The position numbers were made by a program, and so were the translations under genes. The notes beneath the pieces were generated by a model, which saw only the letters and a program-made list of their open reading frames with translations, was not told where the DNA came from and did not search any database. Positions 1-6,603 of a stretch of DNA of 28,073 nucleotides are shown piece by piece (positions within the stretch are counted from its first letter, which is position 1; each line of letters begins with the position of its first letter). The stretch lies in NCBI GenBank assembly GCA_050124775.1, contig JASFEP010000012.1:1-28073 (forward strand), written 5' to 3'. The DNA is from WTAW01 sp050124775. Its GTDB lineage: Bacteria > Acidobacteriota > Aminicenantia > Aminicenantales > Aminicenantaceae.

Positions 1-316
1 TAGTGACGGGAAATCGCAACTCTAAAGAGATCGGCCGGCCGCCGAAGTATCTTTTCCACGAGAGTTCTTTGGTCCAGCCCGGCTGCATGCTTAGAACAAA
101 GACATCAACATCGTCTCTGATCCTGTATACTCCGGTCCCGAAGGCAGCCGCATAGGCCCAGTTGATCGTGTTGAAGCTAAAGGGCAGGTCTTCTTCCTGC
201 GCATGAACCGGAGGGAGAGAGATGAATCCTAAAACAAGCAGATGCATGCCGACAACAGTGAATGTTAGAAAAACACGAATCGGATGCAGGGGATGAATTT
301 TTCGAATCAATGACAT
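1..316 (-). CDS. Secreted or outer-membrane protein, 3' end beyond the window (partial)
   Basis: An open frame of 105 codons runs from an ATG at 316 off the left edge with no stop. It begins with a basic stretch and a long hydrophobic segment ending in VHAQ around residues 37-40, a good Sec signal peptide with an Ala-x-Ala-like cleavage region. The mature part is rich in aromatic and glycine residues (for example NWAYAAAFGTGVYRI), which suggests the start of an outer-membrane beta-barrel; that is inference, and I do not recognise the family. An AAGGA sequence lies about 7 nt before the ATG, and a candidate promoter lies at 370-398. It is co-directional with the CAP gene upstream, 113 nt away. 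A shorter frame over the same bases (177-371) is less likely. Confidence 0.6.
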   Translation of the reverse strand, partial: MSLIRKIHPLHPIRVFLTFTVVGMHLLVLGFISLPPVHAQEEDLPFSFNTINWAYAAAFGTGVYRIRDDVDVFVLSMQPGWTKELSWKRYFGGRPISLELRFPVT

Positions 317-369
317 TGACAATCCTTGATTTTTTTGATTGAAGCAACTCATTTGAACGATTTTTATTC

Positions 370-398
370 ATAGTAATCTGGCTGGGTTTTTATTTCAA
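370..398 (-). promoter_or_regulatory. Candidate sigma70-like promoter for the left-edge gene
   Basis: Read on the minus strand, TTGAAA (398-393) is followed after 17 nt by TACTAT (375-370). The -35 matches the consensus at five of six positions and the -10 at four. It lies 54 nt before the start codon at 316 and after the stop of the CAP gene, so the left-edge gene could be transcribed on its own. Confidence 0.35.
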
Positions 399-429
399 CA
401 GTAATTGAGTAGGCTTTGCATCGGAAAAT

Positions 430-1614
430 TCAGTAGAACAGGATAACCACCCAATAATTTTCCGATGGTTTTTTTCCCTTGTTGTCGGGAACGATTCCAA
501 TGCCTATTTTTCGGATACGAATGTAGTTTAATTTAACTTTCAAAGTTGTGGGCACAACAAGTGGATTATTTGTGTTGTAAGGGATAACTTGATAGTTAGT
601 CAATTCTGGCGGGAGGATCAAGGTCCTGCCTCCCTGGGTTTTTATTTTTTCCGCGATCACGCGTGCTTCATCCGAAAGGACCTGGTCCAGCTTTACAGGA
701 CGTTCGCCTTTTTCGGCCATGTGAGCATTGATCTCTTCTGCAATGCGCAGCGACATGTCTTCAGGATTCATGCGAGTGGAATCATTGTTACGAAGCAGGA
801 TGAAAGAGATAAAGTAAGTGCCGCCGGGATTTTTCTCCTCGCGGTTGAAATAAATCCCGATCCCTGCTCGGGTTGTTAGGGGATCGATAATCGTCTCCAT
901 GTCCTTCTCTTCTATCTCGAGCAGCGGTGTCGAAATGAGGAGATAAAGGATTTCCCCATATCCATCTGGGAGATGGGGGAGTGGCTCTCCTTGAGCCCTT
1001 TTTTTCGAAAAATCATGTGCCAGCTGATTTAGCTCATCGAGGAGGGGGATTGCTGCTAATCCCCTTTGAGATCTCCGGTAATTGATCTGTTTTTCCAGCA
1101 TCTCTCGGAATTCTCTCTCTGATTTCGCTTCGAGCGAAGTCAAAAAATCTTGTGTAATATAATATCCTTCGTCCTTTCTCAAGTGCACTCCTATCCCGAT
1201 CTTGTCGAATCGAGGATCGAGGATATTTTCACGGTGCCCCTTGCTCCTCATGAAGGAATTGTGGATGGTTTCGGGCAGAAAGGACTGGCTGAAAGCCACG
1301 TTTTCTCCGGTTCCTTTAAAGAACAGACCTGCCTCTTTGAGGCGCTCGGCATAGGTCTTTCCATCGGAAGAAATGTGAGTCAGGTCAGAACGCTCCGCCA
1401 TATCCTTGCTGTGACGCCGGGCGAGAGGGATCAAACTCTTCGAGATCTGTAAAAGGGATAGTCCCTGTTTGGCCCTTTCTCTGTTGATCAGGTCAAAAAG
1501 TTCATTCTCGATCTCTTTTGTCCCTGGCCGTTCGGACAGCGCTTGAAACCCATACTCAGACAAAGAAATCAAGGAAAAAAATAGCGCGAAGATCAGGAAT
1601 TGACGTGATTTCAT
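430..1614 (-). CDS. Secreted protein with three CAP (SCP/PR-1-like) repeats
   Basis: The 394-residue product starts with a hydrophobic signal or anchor segment (about 5-20). Residues 33-158 form a recognisable bacterial CAP domain: the NRER helix, the HS pair at 68-69, H80, GENVA at 103-107, GHREN at 126-130 and the IGIGV strand at 139-143. CAP proteins are extracytoplasmic, and most bacterial members have no assigned substrate. Two further copies of the scaffold follow: about 166-274 (helix at 168-200, then AGIGIYF at 250) and about 283-394 (helix at 287-325, then KIGIGIV at 369). The second copy keeps only H214 and E221 as possible site residues and the third keeps none, so they are probably structural or binding repeats. 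The start codon has no convincing Shine-Dalgarno. The gene is divergent from the M28 peptidase gene across an AT-rich 84-nt gap. Confidence 0.85.
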   Translation of the reverse strand: MKSRQFLIFALFFSLISLSEYGFQALSERPGTKEIENELFDLINRERAKQGLSLLQISKSLIPLARRHSKDMAERSDLTHISSDGKTYAERLKEAGLFFKGTGENVAFSQSFLPETIHNSFMRSKGHRENILDPRFDKIGIGVHLRKDEGYYITQDFLTSLEAKSEREFREMLEKQINYRRSQRGLAAIPLLDELNQLAHDFSKKRAQGEPLPHLPDGYGEILYLLISTPLLEIEEKDMETIIDPLTTRAGIGIYFNREEKNPGGTYFISFILLRNNDSTRMNPEDMSLRIAEEINAHMAEKGERPVKLDQVLSDEARVIAEKIKTQGGRTLILPPELTNYQVIPYNTNNPLVVPTTLKVKLNYIRIRKIGIGIVPDNKGKKPSENYWVVILFY

Positions 1615-1684
1615 AAACTTTAATTTTTTCTTTACTTTTTAACTCATTATTTTACCATATAGTTTACGGTTTAGCCTTTTATAC

Positions 1685-1693
1685 AGGAGGAGG
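1685..1693 (+). promoter_or_regulatory. Strong ribosome binding site that decides the M28 start
   Basis: AGGAGGAGG lies before two possible starts, GTG at 1696 and ATG at 1699. The GGAGG core at 1686-1690 is 8 nt from the ATG but only 5 nt from the GTG, so the ATG is preferred. Confidence 0.7.
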
Positions 1694-1698
1694 CTGTG

Positions 1699-3216
1699 AT
1701 GATAAAGCGAAAACTTTTGCCCATTCTTCTGATTGTATTCTGTGTCTCATTCTTGGTGTCGACTCGAGCGCAAGAAAAGCCTGAAGGGCTGACAGAGGCA
1801 CAGAAAATGCTCCAGGTTCTGCACTCGATCTCCAGCCACACGCTCTTTGATTATGTGAAGGAGCTGGCTTCGGATAAGTATGAGGGGCGGCTCACCGGGA
1901 CAGAAGGCTACAATGCCAGTGCCGATTGGGTGGCTGCACATTTTGAAGAATGGGGCATCGAACCGGCAGGGGACAGCTACACCTATCTCCAGGCCTTTCC
2001 TAATCCCTATACGCTCATCTTCGAGGACTGTGAGGTTTCTCTCCATATTCCTGTGGGAAGCGCTTTCATAAAAAAATACTACAGATATGAGGATGAATTC
2101 ATCCCGGGTGCGACCTCGGGCTCTGGAGAGGTCACAGCCGAGGTTGTTTATGTAGGATTCGGTATCACGGCTCCAGAGCTCGCTTATGATGAATACGAAG
2201 GCGTGGATGTCCATGGAAAGATCGTGCTCATGGAGCGTGAAGCGCCGGTATCTCCCGGGGAAGATCCCGAACTTTTTAAAAAATGGAGGCCTTATTCCTT
2301 CCATCAATACAAACTCGAGAATGCGGTAGCCCATGGGGCCAAAGGAATGCTCTATAACTATGGTCCGATTTCAAATCCCAACAATGCCTATGACGCGGGT
2401 TTTATCTACTCTCATGTGGGAGATGCAGCCGTCGCAGACGCTTTTTCAGGAACAGGAAGAAAACATGAAGAGGTTGTGGCAAAGATTAAAACTGAGTTGA
2501 AACCCCAGTCCTTTTCGACCGGAAAGGTGTTTACGATCAGGAACACGACCGAGCACCATCCTGATGGCATCGGCGCCAACGTGATCGGTATCCTCGAGGG
2601 GTCGGACCCAGAGCTCAAGGATGAAGTGATCATCGTCGGAGGCCATCTCGACCATCTGGGCCGGTGTTATGAGATCATGCCGGGCGCGAACGATAATGCC
2701 TCGGCCATAGCCGTAATCCTGGGATTGGCTGAAGCCTTGAGCAAGAGTGCCATCCCTCCCCGCCGCTCCATCATGTTCAATTGCTTCGGGGCGGAAGAGC
2801 AGGCCGTAGCCGGTTCGAAATATTACCTGGAACATCCTGTTGTCCCCCTCGAAAAAACGGTCGGATTCATAAACATGGACGGGGTTGGATGCGGTGATAC
2901 GATCAGCGCGCTTGCCGCTGAGAATTATCCCGAATTCTGGGAATACATTAAAAAGGCTAATGATAGGTATATTCACCGGGAAATCATACCACGGTATTTC
3001 GCCAACAACGCCCGTCCCAGGCTTGATGCGGCCCGCTTCATGTGGAAAGGTGTGCCGACCATTTCCTTTGCAGTCCGTGGGGCCCCTTCCTATTACCACA
3101 TAACAAAAGATGATATCGACACCATTACACCCGAGATCCTGGAAGATTTGACACAGCTTCTATTTATAGCTGTTTTGGATATGGCCAACGAGGACTCGAT
3201 CGATTTCAGGGATTAA
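1699..3216 (+). CDS. Secreted M28-family zinc aminopeptidase with PA domain
   Basis: The 505-residue product has a Sec signal peptide (about 1-24, ending TRAQ). A protease-associated (PA) domain occupies roughly 140-230 (VHGKIVLMER and AHGAKGMLY are typical strands). The M28 catalytic domain follows and carries all expected residues: H316 and D318 in the HLDH motif, D332 in GANDNAS, E366 and E367 in GAEE, D394 in NMDG, and H467 in SYYHIT. These bind two zinc ions and supply the catalytic base, so the enzyme should be active. The family removes N-terminal amino acids from peptides outside the cytoplasm. The alcohol dehydrogenase gene starts 12 nt downstream and is probably cotranscribed. The exact substrate preference cannot be read from sequence. 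Confidence 0.93.
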   Translation: MIKRKLLPILLIVFCVSFLVSTRAQEKPEGLTEAQKMLQVLHSISSHTLFDYVKELASDKYEGRLTGTEGYNASADWVAAHFEEWGIEPAGDSYTYLQAFPNPYTLIFEDCEVSLHIPVGSAFIKKYYRYEDEFIPGATSGSGEVTAEVVYVGFGITAPELAYDEYEGVDVHGKIVLMEREAPVSPGEDPELFKKWRPYSFHQYKLENAVAHGAKGMLYNYGPISNPNNAYDAGFIYSHVGDAAVADAFSGTGRKHEEVVAKIKTELKPQSFSTGKVFTIRNTTEHHPDGIGANVIGILEGSDPELKDEVIIVGGHLDHLGRCYEIMPGANDNASAIAVILGLAEALSKSAIPPRRSIMFNCFGAEEQAVAGSKYYLEHPVVPLEKTVGFINMDGVGCGDTISALAAENYPEFWEYIKKANDRYIHREIIPRYFANNARPRLDAARFMWKGVPTISFAVRGAPSYYHITKDDIDTITPEILEDLTQLLFIAVLDMANEDSIDFRD

Positions 3217-3228
3217 AAGGCTGATTTC

Positions 3229-4365
3229 ATGCGGTTCCAGAATCCAACGCAGGTCGTTTTTGAATCGGGTTCGATAAAGCAGCTCGGTCAGATCCTTCGG
3301 AGTGAACTCCGTACAAAAAATCCCTTTCTTGTCACGGATGAAGGTGTCGAGGAAACGGGTATTCACAGAGATGTGATCGCTCAGATCCCAGGATTACAGA
3401 AATTCAACGGCGTCGAACAGAACCCAAAGCACATGACTGTCAACCGGGCAGGAGAGCTTGTAAGACAGTGCCAACCGGACCTTATTATCGGATTGGGGGG
3501 CGGCAGTGTATTGGATGCCGCCAAAGCCATCGCCTTGTTGGCGACGAATCCGGGAGGGATCGAAAACTACGAAGGAAGAAGAAAGTATAATACTCCACCG
3601 TTACCTGTGGTCGCCATTCCGACGACATGTGGAACAGCTAGCGAGGTGACCTGGGTTTCTGTGATCACCCACACCGAACGTAAGTTCAAGATGAGCATCA
3701 AGGGACCCGAGATGTTTCCGGCGGTCGCTCTGGTCGACCCTGACCTGCTTAAAACTCTCCCCTCTGCTCTTGTTGCCTCGACGGGTATGGATGCGCTCAC
3801 CCATGCGGTGGAGGCCTATACCGTAAAGCCTGCCAGTTTCATGACGGACATTTTCGCCCGCAAATCTCTGTTTTATATTTTTGCTTCGCTAGAAGCGGCC
3901 TTCAGGGATATAAGATCTAACAACGAAGCCAGGGAGGGCCTTATGAAAGGAAGCATGCTAGCCGGTTTTGCCTTCGGGAATAGCGACGTGGGAGCCGTGC
4001 ACTGCCTGGCCGAATCCATCGGTGCTCTTTATGATGTAGCCCATGGAGTGGCTAACGCCGTTTTTCTACCCTATGTCATGGAATATAACTTGCCCGCCTC
4101 TACCGAGAAATTCGCCGAGATCGCGAGGATCGCGGGGATCGATGTCGGGAGCGACGAGGAAGCGGCGCGAGGGCTCATCCATAAGGTGAAAGCACTCTCG
4201 AGCATTTTGAATATTCCATCCTTCAAGGCCCTCGGAATCCCAGAAAGCGAATTCCCGCTGATCGCGCAAAAATCCTTCGAAAACAATTCCAATCCCTCCA
4301 ATCCCCGAGACACTACGACTCAAGACTACTTAGATATCCTTTCGAAAGCATTCTCAGACGTTTAG
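3229..4365 (+). CDS. Iron-containing alcohol dehydrogenase (group III)
   Basis: The 378-residue product is full length for the family of NAD(P)-dependent, iron-activated alcohol dehydrogenases, which reduce aldehydes to alcohols or the reverse. The nucleotide-binding loop GLGGGSVLDAAK is at 88-99. PTTCGTASEV at 131-140 is the usual conserved strand-loop. The metal ligands are all present: D188 and H192 in TGMDALTHAVEAY, H258 in GAVHCL and H272 in VAHGVANA. No signal peptide is visible, so it is cytosolic. It starts 12 nt after the M28 gene, with AAAAGG about 8 nt before the ATG. A role in disposing of reducing equivalents from amino-acid fermentation would fit the peptidase neighbours but is inference; the substrate is unknown. 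Confidence 0.93.
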   Translation: MRFQNPTQVVFESGSIKQLGQILRSELRTKNPFLVTDEGVEETGIHRDVIAQIPGLQKFNGVEQNPKHMTVNRAGELVRQCQPDLIIGLGGGSVLDAAKAIALLATNPGGIENYEGRRKYNTPPLPVVAIPTTCGTASEVTWVSVITHTERKFKMSIKGPEMFPAVALVDPDLLKTLPSALVASTGMDALTHAVEAYTVKPASFMTDIFARKSLFYIFASLEAAFRDIRSNNEAREGLMKGSMLAGFAFGNSDVGAVHCLAESIGALYDVAHGVANAVFLPYVMEYNLPASTEKFAEIARIAGIDVGSDEEAARGLIHKVKALSSILNIPSFKALGIPESEFPLIAQKSFENNSNPSNPRDTTTQDYLDILSKAFSDV

Positions 4366-4474
4366 CTGATATCATCACAATGAGATCGCCTCATTCTCTG
4401 TGTTCCTTTCTATAGTATGAGTGGGGAAGGCTTGAGCGACATAGGGGAAGATCCCGAGCTGACCTGACTCAGTG

Positions 4475-6193
4475 CTATTGGGGAGGACGGTGTTCGATGA
4501 GGAGCTGAAGAACCTCCATCTCGTCGGAGTCGAACCAAACCTTGTGGCAGGACAGGCACTTATCCACCGGGATCACGTAATAGTAATTGTAGGCCCTGAG
4601 GAGCATCTGTGATCCGCAGTTGGGGCAATAGATCTTGGGCGATACATTCGGATTTATTTTTTTGGTCTGGGTAGGATTCAACATGTATTCATCCCTGAAC
4701 GCACGGGCCTTTTCCATAAGTTTCTCAGAGAAGGCCATCTCTTTTCTTGCCACGATTCTGTCAACAAGGGCGGAGTCGATCAACTTGCCGTGACATTGAG
4801 GGCAGACCTTAAGAGGCACTCCTTCGTAGAACGTCTTGCGCAAGGCGATCCGACAGCGTGGACACAGATTTTGTCTTTTGGGGTCGAGCGGCTTCTTCTT
4901 AAGGATCCTCAATCGTGCTTCGCGGATTTGGGGGAATTCACGGGCCTGAGCTATGATCCCTTCCTGTTGGTTTTTAATAGGGATCAGAGGGGTGAAAAAG
5001 GGTAAAAACAGGAGCTCTTCAAGAGAATAAGGCCCGTGCCACGTTCCTTTTGAATCTTTGATGGACCAGAATTTACTCTCCTGAAAAAGGGGCTCCGCTT
5101 GCAATGATTGTGGAGAATCCCCTTCTTTTTGTCTTTCTTCCTGAGCGAGAAGGACATCACGGGCATCTTCGCGGTTTTTCTGGATCTCCCAGACTTCCTC
5201 GATGATTTTGGCCGGTTCGGTGGGAACCATTTCTGCGAGGAGCTTGATCCTCCTCATGAGTGGCGGATGGGAGTTAAAGGCTCTCCCGAAAAAGCTCTCG
5301 TAGTCTCCCTTAGATCTCGGTGGAACGATGAAGAGGGGACTGTAGGTCAGGTTGAAATCACCCACAAAAGAGTTCTTGAGATGAGCCTTGTAGATGCCTC
5401 GAGCCAAGGCCCTGGGATTGCGGCTGAATTCGACAGCTGCAGCATCGGCCAGGATCTCTCTCTGACGGCTTACGAGGGTGCTGAGGAGATGCATGATGAA
5501 CGAAGAGATGGTAAGGGCGATAAACAGCAATACAGCTCCCCCTCCGGATTGTTGCTGGCCGGGAGGACCTGCGGTCTCCGCATCGGGTTCTGCAGCATGT
5601 CTCAACCGCTCGAAAAAATTAGCCAGCGAGCAGACCATTGTGATGTAGAACGTATCCCCCCGGAGAACATGAGCCAGTTCATGGGCAACCACTGCCTGGA
5701 GTTCGTCTCGAGTGAATTCGGCCAGAAGGCCTTCCGTCACCAAAATGCTGGGTGTGTTGTTCGCCTCCATCAAGGCCATAGAATTGATGGCGAATGAGGG
5801 AATGACGTAAGGCATCACCTTGGGAATTCCGGTGGCCAGCCGAATTTCTTCCACAGTGTTGGCATACTGCTTATGGTATCTGTCGGTAAAGTCAGGGGGT
5901 TCGGCCTGTATCCTTTTGCGGATAAATTTTGCCCCGAACATTTTGGCGTCGTAGAAATGGAAAGCGGCGATGAGAACGGCAATGAGCATTAAGATCGGAA
6001 AAATCGTCATGATCGTTTTGGATGTGGGAAAAAGCGTTTCGGCAAAGAAGACACCAAAACTCAGGAGAAAGACGAAAATGATAAACCCGATGGCACAAAA
6101 ATAGAACACAAATAGGACAAGCAGGAGAAAAAGACTTTTCTTCCACTGCTGGCGCTGTGTCTCGTAAAAATCCGGACGTTTTTTGTATTCCAT
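4475..6193 (-). CDS. Membrane M48-family zinc protease with GYF_2-like domain and two C-terminal zinc ribbons
   Basis: The 572-residue product begins with two membrane segments (about 20-50 and 61-80). An M48 peptidase domain follows, with HELAH at 171-175, the third zinc ligand E246 in REILAD, a further hydrophobic segment at 219-240, and the family's SHPP motif at 308-311. HtpX and Ste24 relatives degrade damaged membrane proteins. The extra C-terminal half is unusual. Residues 375-425 resemble a GYF_2 domain (FWSIKD then HGPYSLEEL). Residues 444-485 and 523-565 are two TFIIB-type zinc ribbons with paired cysteines (CPRC/CPQC and CPNC/CLSC). These extra domains probably bind partners or substrates. 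The gene is convergent with the alcohol dehydrogenase gene. The start codon has only a weak GAGA as ribosome binding site. Confidence 0.9.
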   Translation of the reverse strand: MEYKKRPDFYETQRQQWKKSLFLLLVLFVFYFCAIGFIIFVFLLSFGVFFAETLFPTSKTIMTIFPILMLIAVLIAAFHFYDAKMFGAKFIRKRIQAEPPDFTDRYHKQYANTVEEIRLATGIPKVMPYVIPSFAINSMALMEANNTPSILVTEGLLAEFTRDELQAVVAHELAHVLRGDTFYITMVCSLANFFERLRHAAEPDAETAGPPGQQQSGGGAVLLFIALTISSFIMHLLSTLVSRQREILADAAAVEFSRNPRALARGIYKAHLKNSFVGDFNLTYSPLFIVPPRSKGDYESFFGRAFNSHPPLMRRIKLLAEMVPTEPAKIIEEVWEIQKNREDARDVLLAQEERQKEGDSPQSLQAEPLFQESKFWSIKDSKGTWHGPYSLEELLFLPFFTPLIPIKNQQEGIIAQAREFPQIREARLRILKKKPLDPKRQNLCPRCRIALRKTFYEGVPLKVCPQCHGKLIDSALVDRIVARKEMAFSEKLMEKARAFRDEYMLNPTQTKKINPNVSPKIYCPNCGSQMLLRAYNYYYVIPVDKCLSCHKVWFDSDEMEVLQLLIEHRPPQ

Positions 6194-6477
6194 GTTTTTC
6201 TCTATTTTGGTCGTATTCGACGGAAATAATCAATAAAAAATATACACCTTACGGAAAAACTTCCCTTGGCGCTACTTAAAATACGCTCTCTTAAGGCTAA
6301 TTATTCAAATGAGTGAATGCAGGCTCCGCACGGGGGGGCCGGACTCTAAAAATAAAAATGGCATACCCGCATGGCCCTCTTCTCACCGTAATCTCCATCA
6401 CACATCAGGGTCATCCATCAACGCTCGAGAATATATGTCATCACGGGCCTGGGGGTTTTTGCCTTCGAGGAGGAATG

Positions 6478-6506
6478 TTGCCATAAGTCGTTGAAAGTGA
6501 TATAAG
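6478..6506 (+). promoter_or_regulatory. Candidate sigma70-like promoter for the S9 peptidase
   Basis: TTGCCA (6478-6483) and TATAAG (6501-6506) are separated by 17 nt; each differs from consensus at one position. The predicted transcript would have a leader of about 90 nt before the ATG at 6604. Confidence 0.5.
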
Positions 6507-6590
6507 CATTTGTCTGGAAAGAACAGAAAATCATCCATCGACAATCCTTCAAGATGTGTCTTTTTCAAAGATTTGGCCCACCCAGTATAA

Positions 6591-6596
6591 AAGGAG
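6591..6596 (+). promoter_or_regulatory. Ribosome binding site fixing the S9 start at 6604
   Basis: AAGGAG lies 7 nt before the ATG at 6604. The frame is open further upstream to an ATG at 6556, but that start would put 16 extra residues before the signal peptide and has no comparable ribosome binding site. Confidence 0.75.
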
Positions 6597-6603
6597 AATT
6601 GCA

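Larger units (their letters stand above)
6194..6603. other. 410-nt intergenic region between divergent M48 and S9 genes
   Basis: No credible gene lies here. The left end serves as 5' region of the minus-strand M48 gene, without a clear -35/-10 pair. A small inverted repeat (ATTCA 6303-6307, TGAAT 6314-6318) and a C/G-rich run near 6330-6345 are visible. The right end holds the candidate promoter at 6478-6506 and the S9 ribosome binding site. Confidence 0.6.

Noticed and set aside
177..371. Minus-strand open frame of 64 codons at the left edge
   Set aside because: It overlaps a longer frame (316 to the edge) that has a signal peptide and a better-placed AAGGA; the 64-codon product is low-complexity and lacks any domain.
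2446..3099. Minus-strand open frame of 217 codons opposite the M28 gene
   Set aside because: It is a shadow of the M28 catalytic domain, with no domain of its own.
4379..4395. Hairpin AATGAG/CTCATT between the convergent alcohol dehydrogenase and M48 genes, as a terminator
   Set aside because: The stem has only 6 bp and no T-run follows on either strand.
5108..5797. Plus-strand open frame of 229 codons opposite the M48 gene
   Set aside because: It runs antisense through the HELAH-containing region and its product shows no domain or signal.
6309..6494. Plus-strand open frame of 61 codons in the 410-nt gap
   Set aside because: It has no ribosome binding site, an atypical composition and overlaps the likely S9 promoter.
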